Source of the DNA: JBCBKZ01 sp039026975
GTDB lineage: Bacteria; Bacteroidota; Bacteroidia; J057
Length of the DNA: 33,557 nucleotides
Assembly: GCA_039026975.1 (NCBI GenBank)
Contig: JBCCLI010000016.1
Coordinates: forward strand, 1 to 33,557
Direction of reading: 5' to 3'
Shown here in pieces: positions 8,519 to 15,730 of the stretch. The translations under genes and the position numbers were made by a program. Under the pieces are notes generated by a model. The model saw only the letters and a list, made by a program, of their open reading frames with translations, did not search any database and was not told where the DNA came from. Position 1 is the stretch's first letter; every line of letters begins with the position of its first letter.

Positions 8519-9310
8519 CTATTCTCCTGCAGGATCTATTTGAAGGTTGATGAGAGAACAGGTAAACTGCTGCTCACTGTCAGGCATGACCCCAAAGGTA
8601 AAGACAAGCTCCTGGGCTTTGGCTGCGACCTCAGGTAATTCATAGGAGAATAAATGTGTGCGATTATCACTATGTGTAGGATGATGTACTACTTGTTTCA
8701 GTAGCCTTGGAGAGCTAATGGTAACAGAGATATCTCCCTTATCTTGATCTAACCCACTAATGGCGTAGCTTACATTGATCTTTTTAGGCTGAGTAGTCTT
8801 AGGCAGAATGATGGTTTCTGTAAAGGAGGAACCTGACGCTTTTTTTTCTACTGTTTTACCTGTGTAGTAGGAAGTGTTAGAGATGTAAGAAAAAAGGACA
8901 GCTGAGCAGGACTCCATAAAATAATTCCCTCCTGAAACGACTACCTCAGTTTTATAATCTGCTTGAACGAGTTTTCTATAGATAAGAGGCCGTGGGCTGG
9001 CATCTGGAGTAGGAATAATAATTTCCCTATCAGATTGCTTAATGATTACTTCTTTTGGGAGCTCTGTACCATCAGAAAGTACAATTTCTAACAGTAAGCT
9101 ATCAGTCTCGTGAAAGTTAGCTAAGGTTATAAAGCCTTTTTTGTACTCTACAACTGTTCCTTCCACTATTCGAGCTTTTTCTGATTCTGTGGCATCTATG
9201 AACCAGCTAAAGGTAGACGTATCAGGTCTGGATGGGGTGATGCTAATAAGAACTCCTCCAAAACCAACCAATACCAAAACACTTGTAATGATAAGTAAAA
9301 GCGCTTTCAA
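8519..9310 (-). CDS. unrecognised membrane-anchored or exported protein
   Basis: Not recognised as a family. 263 residues. The N-terminus MKALLLIITSVLVLVGFGGVL is a hydrophobic anchor or uncleaved signal, so the rest is probably outside the cytoplasm. The remaining sequence alternates charged and hydrophobic residues in a beta-rich pattern, with a serine/threonine-rich middle and an isolated SCSAVLF stretch. The start is TTG at 9310: an in-frame stop lies 18 bases upstream and no ATG occurs before the middle of the protein. It stands alone on the minus strand, diverging from the giant kinase gene with 305 bases between. It could be a sensor-partner or cell-envelope protein, but nothing visible decides this. 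Confidence 0.65.
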   Translation of the reverse strand: MKALLLIITSVLVLVGFGGVLISITPSRPDTSTFSWFIDATESEKARIVEGTVVEYKKGFITLANFHETDSLLLEIVLSDGTELPKEVIIKQSDREIIIPTPDASPRPLIYRKLVQADYKTEVVVSGGNYFMESCSAVLFSYISNTSYYTGKTVEKKASGSSFTETIILPKTTQPKKINVSYAISGLDQDKGDISVTISSPRLLKQVVHHPTHSDNRTHLFSYELPEVAAKAQELVFTFGVMPDSEQQFTCSLINLQIDPAGE

Positions 9311-9615
9311 AACTCTCGGATATTTCTAATCAATCGTAATGGAAACTATCAATAAGTCAATATTCTATTAATAAGCATTCAACTTATCCCTGAATGGTAA
9401 CTTTTAGTGTAATAGTCTTCACTTTCAGGGGATAAAGGAGGAAAAAATGGGCAGAGTATGCCGGATGTATGGAGGGGTAAATTCTCAATAATAGAATTCC
9501 ATTTGAGCTTTTCTGTTAATTTTAGTGCTATATTATTAGAAAAGCGTCCTGACTACCTATTATGAAGTCTTTTTATAACGGGTAATCCCTAAGAGTATGT
9601 TAAATTAAAGCCTAC
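9311..9615. other. divergent intergenic region with inverted repeat and a possible 14-residue leader ORF
   Basis: This 305-base stretch separates the minus-strand unknown gene from the plus-strand kinase. TTATCCCTGAA (9384-9394) and TTCAGGGGATAA (9424-9435) form an inverted repeat with one bulged G around a 29-base loop. Immediately after, AAGGAGG stands six bases before an ATG (9447), which opens a 14-codon reading frame ending at 9491. A strong Shine-Dalgarno is rare in this phylum, so this may be chance or a leader peptide. No TAnnTTTG promoter is obvious for the kinase. Confidence 0.4.
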
Positions 9616-12600
9616 GTGCAGGAATCTAAAACTGTCATATACGAAAGCGATAGTACCCTCATTTTTTGGCAGGAAGAGTCAAATCGTAAAGAGCTGGTCA
9701 AATTATTAAAGGCAGAGCATCCTAGCCAGAGGCAGCTTTTACTATTAGAAAATGAGCTGGCTGTTTCTCAAGCCCTAGCTAACGTAGAGGGGGTGAGGAC
9801 TATTAAGAAGAAGGAGAAAATAGGCGGAAAGATGGCCTTGGTCATGGATTATGTGGAAGGCTCCTCCCTCAAGTCATACCTAAAGTCCCACCAGTGGTAT
9901 ATATCTGAGTGGCTGCAGAAAGCCATCAACATAGTTTCTTTAATTAGAGCGGTTCACGCGGAAGGAATCATACATAGAGACATAAACAGCAATAATCTTA
10001 TCATCAATGATAAGAAGGGAAGTATCCACCTCATAGACCTGGAACTAGCCATCAAGAATGGGGAGAAGACGGTTGCCAGAACCTTAAATAGAGGTAAAGA
10101 TAAGCTGTCTTCCCAGGGAAGGCTGGAAGGGACCCTGGCCTATATTTCGCCAGAGCAGACAGGTCGTCTAAATAAAACCGTGGATTCTCGCTCAGACCTC
10201 TATTCATTAGGAGTGCTGCTGTACGAGATGATAGTGGGTAGCCTCCCCTTTGATATACAGGATGATCTGGAGTTAATCCATGCCCACTTAGCCATAGAGC
10301 CTGTGCCTCCTCACTTACGGGAGAAGGTACATACACATGAAGAAATACCTGTCCAGATTTCTCTGGTCATCATGAAGCTACTAGAGAAAGAGCCTGATAA
10401 TAGGTACTCTTCTGCACAGGCACTATTAGAAGACCTTAAACTATGTTTTACACAGTGGGAGGAGAATAAAGCTATTCCTGCCTTCCCCTTGGAAGCTGAG
10501 AGAAGCAGATTTAATATATCTGGAAATCTTTATGGAAGAGATGGTATTATCACTGCCTTGGAGACGGTCTTTGACCGGGTGTCAGATGGGTCCAGAGAAC
10601 TATGTATTATCACAGGTGCTGAGGGCTCAGGAAAAACCCGCCTAGCCAACAGCATGGAGAGCTACGTGGTGGGGAAAGAGGGGTTTTTCATTAGAGGCAG
10701 GTTTGACCATACCGTCCAGACAATTCCGTACTCCGGTTGGATTACTGCCTTTGATAACTTTGTAAATAGGCTACTCACGGAGGATATTTACCAACTGGAA
10801 TACTGGAAAACTACTATTAATGAAGCGGTAGGAGATAATGGAAAAGTGCTAACGGAAGTAATTCCCAACTTAGAACTTATTATAGGAACACAGCCTGACC
10901 TTACGCCCCAAGGGGTACTGGATTCTCATAATAGGTTTATGCTGGTCACGAGGAACTTTGTTCGTGCCATATCTAAGAAAAAGCATCCCTTAGCTATATT
11001 TCTAGATGATTTTCAGTGGGCAGATGAAGCCTCTAAGAACCTCCTTCAGTCTCTGATGTTAGATGCTGGTAATGAGTACCTGTGGGTCATTATGAGCTTC
11101 AGAGGAGAGGCCATTTCAGAGGAACATCTCCTATATGATATGACAGACAGCCTGGAAGGTGAACAGGTGTCCTACCAAGCCTTTCATTTGGAGAACCTAA
11201 GTTTTCAGGAAGTTACCCACCTCCTGGGAGATACCCTGGACTGTCAGCAGGGAAGCTGTAAAGAGCTAGCAGAGGTCATATACCAAAAAACCCTGGGTAA
11301 CCCTTTCTTTACAGTACAAATGCTAGAGTCTATTTATGAGAAAAATCTACTCACCTATGTTGGGAAAAAGAATAAAGAGATCAACTGGAGTTGGGACCTA
11401 GAGGCTATTCAGCAGCTGAATGTAACGGAAAATGTGGTAGACATGATGGCTGCCAGGATTCAGCAGTTGCCGGAGGAGACCCAGAAAATCCTAATCCTAG
11501 GTGCTTGTGAGGGAAATCATTTCCATGCAGATATCCTTGCTTCCCTATATGAAAAGGAGGAGGCGAGTATCTTTAATGGGATCCAACCCGCCATAGAGCA
11601 GGGCCTAATAGTACTTATCCAGGAAAAAGAAAAGCTTTATCGCTTTACCCATTCCAGAATCAGGGATGCCGTTTATTCCCTGGCTAATCAGGAAGAAACC
11701 CCCAAAGTTCACAAGAAGATAGGAGACGCTTTATATACAAAGGCAGGTGAGCCTAATCCTGATACCCTTTCTGTAGATGCTGTTTTTGACCTGGTAAAAC
11801 ACTGGAATAGAGGCTTAGTCTGGATCACGGGAAGGAAGGAAAAGAAACTGATAGCCAAATTTAATCTGGTAGCTGGAATTATGTCCAGCTCAAGTGGTGC
11901 TTATGAATCAGCTATTCACTACCTAACTATAGGGATGAAGCTGGTAGAAGATTATGGCTGGCAAAATACCTACAAGCTAAATCTTGAGCTATTTAATACA
12001 GCGGCAGAGTCAGCTTACCTAAGTGGGGATTATGTGAGCATGGAAAAGTGGGTGAATAAGCTGATAGAGCAAACTGTCACCATCCCAGACAAGATCCCTG
12101 CTTATGAGATAAAGATATTATCTCTGATTAGTCGTGAGAAACTCGGAGAGGCGGTAGAAACAGGATTAAAAATCCTAAAACAGCTAGGGGTAGACCTGCC
12201 TACTAAGCTGAGTCGTTTTAGGCTAAATAATGAGACTAGAAAGATAAAATTTAAACTGAGAGGGAAGACGGCCTCCCACTTCTTGAGCCTGCCTGAGATG
12301 TCAGATGATAAGATGATGGCAGCTATGAGGATGATGGCTCTGCTGACTACTCCCATCCAAATCATTAGGCCGGAGCTTACCCCTTTTATGATTTATCGGC
12401 AGATAGACATTATGTTGAAAGAGGGGATTTCCTCTTATTCTCCAGGGGCACTTATAGGCTATGGGATCTTTCTCACTATTTATCAGAAAGACCCCGTGAA
12501 GGGATTTGCCTATGGAAAGGTAGGGTTGGAGCTGCTCAGGCGGTTTGATTCACAGGAATACTTAGCTAGTAATTACATTCTTTTTTATGGGGCACTTTGG

Positions 12601-15006
12601 CCTTATAAAAAGCACCTGAAGGAAGTATTCGAACCCCTGAAAGAGGCATTTCATACGGGAATGAATAATGGAGATTTTGCCTCTGCCTCTTACGGGATAG
12701 CACAGTATGTATTTGATGCCTTCCTACTGGGGGTTAACCTCCCCAAACTAGAAGAAGAACTGAATTTTTATACCAGAGAAATAGAGCAGATCAACCAGGA
12801 AGGAAGTCTGCATTATCTTCAGTTAGGGAGACAACTCGTAAGAAAGCTAAGGGAGTCTTCTGGTAAGCCAGACCAGCTGACTACCTCTCTGATGAGTGAA
12901 GAAAAGTTACTGGAGAAATTTAAGAATAGCTCTGACCAATCTGCGCTGAGTACCTTCTATTTCTCCAAGCTGTTATTAGCCTATCATTTTGAATCCTACC
13001 AGACGGGTTTGGAGGCATTGAATGAAATACAGGCGCTGAGTGGTTCTAATATGTCCGGCCACACTACGGATCCCAACTACCTATTCTTTTATTGCCTCAT
13101 CAGGCTAGCTTTATACCCTGAGCAAAATTCTGATGTCCAGAAGGCTTGGTTTAAGACCATTAAGAAATTTCAAGAAGAGGTGGAGTTCTGGTCCATACAT
13201 GCCCCTGCGAACTACCTACACAAGTTTCATTTATTAGAAGCAGAAAAACTGAGGGTACTCGGGCAGGAGGAGTCCGCCAGGAAGCACTATGAACGGGCAC
13301 TATATCTATCTAAGGAGAATGATTTTCTGCATGATGAAGTGCTGGCATGGGTCCTGACCGGTAAGTTCTATCGTGCACGCGGGCAGCAGTTTTTAGCGGA
13401 AACCTACCTGGAACAGGCTGTCAATGCTTACCAAAGATGGGGGGCTTATGCTGTAGTAAATCACTTGAGAAACCGATATCCAAGGTATATCAATAATTCA
13501 GATTCGCCTGGATCTGACTCCAGAAAATCTACTCAGTTAGTGGGATCGTTAAAAGGAGAGAGTATAGGGGGACTAGACTATCAGAGTATCAATAAAGCCT
13601 CCCAAACCCTGGCCGGAGAAGTAGTACTGAGTAACCTGCTTACTAAGATGATGCGCATAGTCATAGAAAATGCCGGTGCCACCAGAGGGGCGTTTATTGA
13701 AAATAGGAAGGATAACTTATGGGTATTAGCGGAAGGTGATTTGAGTAAGGGGATAGAAGTAGGAAAAGCAGTAGCTGTATCCCAGGTGCAAAATATTCCT
13801 TATTCTATTATTAACTATGTAGCTAGAACCAATAAGGTATTAGTCCTTGACAGCGCAGGGGAAACCTCCATGTACAGCTCTGATGTCTACCTAAATAAAA
13901 TGAATCCGGCTTCCCTCTTATGTTATCCCATAACACATAAAGGATCACAGATAGCCATTATTTACCTTGAGAATAGACTTACCCAAGGGGCTTTTAATTC
14001 AGAGCGTAAGCAGGTATTGGATATTCTCTCAGCCCAAATTGCTATTTCTATTGAGAATGCACGTCTGTATGAAGGGCTAGATGAAAAAGTGAAAGAAAGA
14101 ACGCGTCAGTTGAATACGAAAAATAGTGAGCTAGCAGAGACCATTAGTAAGCTGCAAACAGCTCAGAGCCAGCTGGTACAGGCAGAGAAGATGGCTTCCC
14201 TAGGTCAGTTGACTGCTGGCATAGCGCATGAGATCAATAATCCTATCAACTTCATTAGTGGAAATATTCTTCCTCTTCAGCGAGATATACAGGAAATAAA
14301 AGCGCTGCTGATGAAGATTTATGAGGTGAATGGAGAAATAGGCCTGGAGGAGGCATTTAAAAACTGGAAAGAATACTGGGAAGAATTAGAAACAGAATAT
14401 TTATTTGAAGAAATAGAGGAGTTGATGTCAGGTATACAGATAGGGGCTAACCGTACAAAGGACATAGTGCTGGGGCTGAAGAATTTTTCCCGTCTGGATG
14501 AAGACTCTTTTAAATTAGCAGATGTCCATGAAGGGCTGGATTCTACCCTGTTTTTATTGAAAAATCATTTTAAAGAGCGGATAAGTGTAGAAAAAGACTA
14601 TGGAGAATTACAAAGGATAGAATGTCTACCTGGAAAGGTAAACCAGGTATTTATGAATATTCTGAATAATGCAGCAGATGCTATTCAAACTAAAGCAGAG
14701 GAGCTGAAAGATTCTCCAGAAGAGAAAGGATTTAGCGGAGAGATTCATATTCATACTAAGCAGTTGGTAGAGGAGGTCATGATCAGCTTTAAGGATAATG
14801 GATATGGTATGACGGAAGAAGTAAAGAACAGAATTTTTGAGCCATTTTTCACCACTAAAGATGTAGGCGCAGGGACCGGATTAGGCATGGCTATTGTTTA
14901 TGGGATCATAGAACAGCACAAAGGGAGGATAGAAGTAGACAGTAATCCTATGGTAGGGACAGAACTTCGTGTATATCTTCCCGTAAAACAATTAGGTGAA
15001 ACTTAA
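9616..15006 (+). CDS. hybrid Ser/Thr kinase - AAA ATPase - GAF - histidine kinase signalling protein
   Basis: Very large (1796 residues) cytoplasmic signalling protein of the HstK-like type known from cyanobacteria and other bacteria. Order of parts: Ser/Thr kinase domain (about 5-280) with IHRDINSNN (D122), DLE in place of DFG (D141) and SPEQTGR; AAA/NTPase region (about 300-600) with Walker A GAEGSGKT (K340) and Walker B LAIFLDD (D464-D465); a long helical, TPR-like region (about 700-1300); GAF domain (about 1335-1480); a coiled coil (about 1485-1525); dimerisation domain with phospho-acceptor H1538 in AHEINNPINF; and a complete HATPase (N1683 region, DNGYG at 1727-1731, GAGTGLG at 1751-1757). 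The start is GTG at 9616: a stop lies 15 bases upstream in frame. No response regulator is encoded nearby, so the partner is unknown. Confidence 0.9.
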   Translation: MQESKTVIYESDSTLIFWQEESNRKELVKLLKAEHPSQRQLLLLENELAVSQALANVEGVRTIKKKEKIGGKMALVMDYVEGSSLKSYLKSHQWYISEWLQKAINIVSLIRAVHAEGIIHRDINSNNLIINDKKGSIHLIDLELAIKNGEKTVARTLNRGKDKLSSQGRLEGTLAYISPEQTGRLNKTVDSRSDLYSLGVLLYEMIVGSLPFDIQDDLELIHAHLAIEPVPPHLREKVHTHEEIPVQISLVIMKLLEKEPDNRYSSAQALLEDLKLCFTQWEENKAIPAFPLEAERSRFNISGNLYGRDGIITALETVFDRVSDGSRELCIITGAEGSGKTRLANSMESYVVGKEGFFIRGRFDHTVQTIPYSGWITAFDNFVNRLLTEDIYQLEYWKTTINEAVGDNGKVLTEVIPNLELIIGTQPDLTPQGVLDSHNRFMLVTRNFVRAISKKKHPLAIFLDDFQWADEASKNLLQSLMLDAGNEYLWVIMSFRGEAISEEHLLYDMTDSLEGEQVSYQAFHLENLSFQEVTHLLGDTLDCQQGSCKELAEVIYQKTLGNPFFTVQMLESIYEKNLLTYVGKKNKEINWSWDLEAIQQLNVTENVVDMMAARIQQLPEETQKILILGACEGNHFHADILASLYEKEEASIFNGIQPAIEQGLIVLIQEKEKLYRFTHSRIRDAVYSLANQEETPKVHKKIGDALYTKAGEPNPDTLSVDAVFDLVKHWNRGLVWITGRKEKKLIAKFNLVAGIMSSSSGAYESAIHYLTIGMKLVEDYGWQNTYKLNLELFNTAAESAYLSGDYVSMEKWVNKLIEQTVTIPDKIPAYEIKILSLISREKLGEAVETGLKILKQLGVDLPTKLSRFRLNNETRKIKFKLRGKTASHFLSLPEMSDDKMMAAMRMMALLTTPIQIIRPELTPFMIYRQIDIMLKEGISSYSPGALIGYGIFLTIYQKDPVKGFAYGKVGLELLRRFDSQEYLASNYILFYGALWPYKKHLKEVFEPLKEAFHTGMNNGDFASASYGIAQYVFDAFLLGVNLPKLEEELNFYTREIEQINQEGSLHYLQLGRQLVRKLRESSGKPDQLTTSLMSEEKLLEKFKNSSDQSALSTFYFSKLLLAYHFESYQTGLEALNEIQALSGSNMSGHTTDPNYLFFYCLIRLALYPEQNSDVQKAWFKTIKKFQEEVEFWSIHAPANYLHKFHLLEAEKLRVLGQEESARKHYERALYLSKENDFLHDEVLAWVLTGKFYRARGQQFLAETYLEQAVNAYQRWGAYAVVNHLRNRYPRYINNSDSPGSDSRKSTQLVGSLKGESIGGLDYQSINKASQTLAGEVVLSNLLTKMMRIVIENAGATRGAFIENRKDNLWVLAEGDLSKGIEVGKAVAVSQVQNIPYSIINYVARTNKVLVLDSAGETSMYSSDVYLNKMNPASLLCYPITHKGSQIAIIYLENRLTQGAFNSERKQVLDILSAQIAISIENARLYEGLDEKVKERTRQLNTKNSELAETISKLQTAQSQLVQAEKMASLGQLTAGIAHEINNPINFISGNILPLQRDIQEIKALLMKIYEVNGEIGLEEAFKNWKEYWEELETEYLFEEIEELMSGIQIGANRTKDIVLGLKNFSRLDEDSFKLADVHEGLDSTLFLLKNHFKERISVEKDYGELQRIECLPGKVNQVFMNILNNAADAIQTKAEELKDSPEEKGFSGEIHIHTKQLVEEVMISFKDNGYGMTEEVKNRIFEPFFTTKDVGAGTGLGMAIVYGIIEQHKGRIEVDSNPMVGTELRVYLPVKQLGET

Positions 15007-15010
15007 AAAA

Positions 15011-15033
15011 AGCCTAAAAAAAGGTAACCTTTT
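15011..15033 (+). terminator. weak hairpin after the kinase gene
   Basis: AAAAGG TAA CCTTTT (15019-15033) is a small AT-rich hairpin just past the kinase stop, preceded by A-runs. It is a poor intrinsic terminator; listed only because no better one precedes the tRNA-like genes. Confidence 0.25.
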
Positions 15034-15269
15034 ACCTCTTCATGTCATAAATCAGTAAAGAGTGATGAGGATGTGAAAGATTGATAGGGGAAAAGGCTAC
15101 TAATAGTTGTCTCAGGCACAGAAATTGTAACATATTCTTTGTTCACCCGTTTAACTATTTGAAAAGAAGTACGTATAACAAGTAATCATAGTAAGTTTTT
15201 TGCATATTTGTCAATCTTAGTACAGTAAGTATTAAAAAATTGTAAAAAAATTACATTTTCATTGATTTA
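15034..15269. other. AT-rich intergenic stretch without recognisable gene
   Basis: Between the kinase gene and the first tRNA-like gene the DNA is AT-rich with runs of A and T, no reading frame with coding character and no tRNA or terminator that I can support. It grades into the promoter of the first tRNA-like gene. Confidence 0.5.
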
Positions 15270-15301
15270 TTTGTAAATAAACTAGAGGTTACTTACGTTT
15301 G
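15270..15301 (+). promoter_or_regulatory. strong Bacteroidota-type promoter for tRNA-like RNA 1
   Basis: TTTG at 15270-15273 and TACGTTTG at 15294-15301 are separated by 20 bases, an exact match to the TTTG-N19-21-TAnnTTTG vegetative promoter described for Bacteroides and Flavobacterium. The -7 box ends 9 bases before the first base of the tRNA-like acceptor stem, so transcription should begin at or within a few bases of the RNA. The TTTG also sits in the loop of a small inverted repeat (ATTTA/TAAAT, 15265-15278). Confidence 0.7.
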
Positions 15302-15310
15302 TATTATATC

Positions 15311-15367
15311 TACAGGGAAATTGGAAAGGTAATTGCCGAGTAGGTTCGAATCCTGCCCCTGTAACTA
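15311..15367 (+). ncRNA. tRNA-like RNA 1, lacking an anticodon arm
   Basis: A 57-nt element that folds as a tRNA without its anticodon arm. Acceptor stem TACAGGG (15311-15317) pairs perfectly with CCCTGTA (15357-15363). A D-like arm follows (AATT/AATT around GGAAAGGT, 15319-15334), a five-base joint GCCGA, then directly a T arm: stem GTAGG/CCTGC and loop TTCGAAT (15340-15356), with all the invariant T-loop bases. The discriminator is A (15364) followed by CTA rather than CCA. It has its own promoter and terminator, so it is probably a separate transcript. It cannot decode codons. It may be a dedicated tRNA mimic or a decayed tRNA; compensated differences with copy 2 favour a folded functional RNA. 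The 3' tail continues as GCGAG(TAG)5TCC. Confidence 0.6.
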
Positions 15368-15390
15368 GCGAGTAGTAGTAGTAGTAGTCC
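15368..15390 (+). repeat. GCGAG(TAG)5TCC trailer of tRNA-like RNA 1
   Basis: Five TAG triplets (15373-15387) between GCGAG and TCC, directly after the tRNA-like 3' end. The second copy has the same frame with three triplets (15678-15694). Shared flanks and differing triplet number point to a conserved trailer with a slippage-prone core. Confidence 0.75.
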
Positions 15391-15401
15391 TTTTTAGTCG
15401 G

Positions 15402-15430
15402 TCCCCGGCACACCATGCTGGGGATTTTTT
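15402..15430 (+). terminator. intrinsic terminator of tRNA-like RNA 1
   Basis: TCCCCGGCA and TGCTGGGGA form a nine-pair stem (one G-T pair) around the loop CACCA, followed by six T. It ends 63 bases after the tRNA-like 3' end, giving a predicted primary transcript of about 120 nt. Confidence 0.85.
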
Positions 15431-15554
15431 ATTGCCAAATTTTTAATTTCCGAGAATTGTTAATGATAAATTTTCATTTTTTAATGTAATTAGCTATCAT
15501 TGTATCATAAACAAAAGGATTTTTCTTACGAGTTGTAATTTGTTTATGGTTTAT
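15431..15554. promoter_or_regulatory. spacer between the tRNA-like genes with degenerate promoter
   Basis: AT-rich spacer. CTTACG at 15525-15530 followed by AGTTGTA resembles the CTTACGTTTGTA of the first promoter, and TAATTTG lies at 15536-15542, but neither gives an exact TAnnTTTG, and no TTTG stands 20 bases upstream. Copy 2 may have a weaker promoter or depend on read-through. Confidence 0.3.
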
Positions 15555-15677
15555 TGTAGGGTGATGAATATGGTAACCATTCCCTCAACTTCGGGGGTGA
15601 GGGTCTGGGAGAAAGCCCGGGACTAGTCCCGGGCCTAACCTCCTCGGTTGAAGGTTCGAATCCTTCTCCTACAACCA
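15555..15677 (+). ncRNA. tRNA-like RNA 2 with expanded centre and encoded CCA
   Basis: A 123-nt element with tRNA ends and an abnormal middle. Acceptor TGTAGGG/TCCTACA, U8 and G9, D arm ATG/CAT with an 11-base loop containing GGT (15564-15580), T arm GAAGG/CCTTC with loop TTCGAAT (15650-15666), discriminator A (15674) and CCA (15675-15677). Between them: an elongated anticodon-like arm (CCCTC, bulged A, AC / GT, GAGGG, 15582-15603) whose loop can be read as UUCGGGG with CGG in the anticodon place, or as a cUUCGg tetraloop; an 11-base linker; a perfect 20-nt palindrome (15615-15634); and a short hairpin AACC/GGTT abutting the T stem. It is far longer than any class I or II tRNA and does not fit tRNA-Sec. 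A proline-like anticodon is possible, but decoding by so altered a core is doubtful. Confidence 0.6.
15615..15634. repeat. perfect 20-nt palindrome inside tRNA-like RNA 2
   Basis: GCCCGGGACTAGTCCCGGGC is identical to its reverse complement. In RNA it gives an eight-pair GC-rich hairpin closed by CUAG. Its GC content is far above the AT-rich surroundings, so it may be an inserted mobile palindrome or a designed rigid arm. Confidence 0.9.
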
Positions 15678-15694
15678 GCGAGTAGTAGTAGTCC
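15678..15694 (+). repeat. GCGAG(TAG)3TCC trailer of tRNA-like RNA 2
   Basis: Same trailer as after copy 1 but with three TAG triplets (15683-15691). It starts directly after the CCA. Confidence 0.75.
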
Positions 15695-15700
15695 TTTAAG

Positions 15701-15730
15701 GCCCTGGCATAAGTCAGGGTGCTTTTTTTT
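15701..15730 (+). terminator. intrinsic terminator of tRNA-like RNA 2
   Basis: CCCTGGC and GTCAGGG form a seven-pair stem (one G-T pair) with loop ATAA, followed by TGC and eight T. The sequence differs from the terminator of copy 1 but sits at the same distance from the trailer. Confidence 0.85.

Noticed and set aside
10052..10336. Minus-strand open frame of 94 codons inside the kinase gene
   Set aside because: Lies fully inside a strongly supported gene and shows no recognised motif. Treated as a shadow frame.
15311..15367. YrlA/Y-RNA type tRNA mimic
   Set aside because: Y RNAs are linked to a Ro60-like gene and lack a closed acceptor with tRNA-type 3' end. No Ro60 gene is present here, so I did not assign the name, though a mimic role remains open.
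15555..15677. tRNA-Sec or ordinary tRNA-Leu/Ser with long variable arm
   Set aside because: No TCA anticodon, acceptor of seven pairs, D stem short; insert too long and made of three separate arms, and no Leu/Ser anticodon is present.
15300..15700. The two tRNA-like elements as one tmRNA
   Set aside because: The 5' stem of copy 1 does not pair with the 3' end of copy 2, a terminator lies between them, and no tag reading frame with an alanine-rich end is seen. Each copy closes its own acceptor stem.
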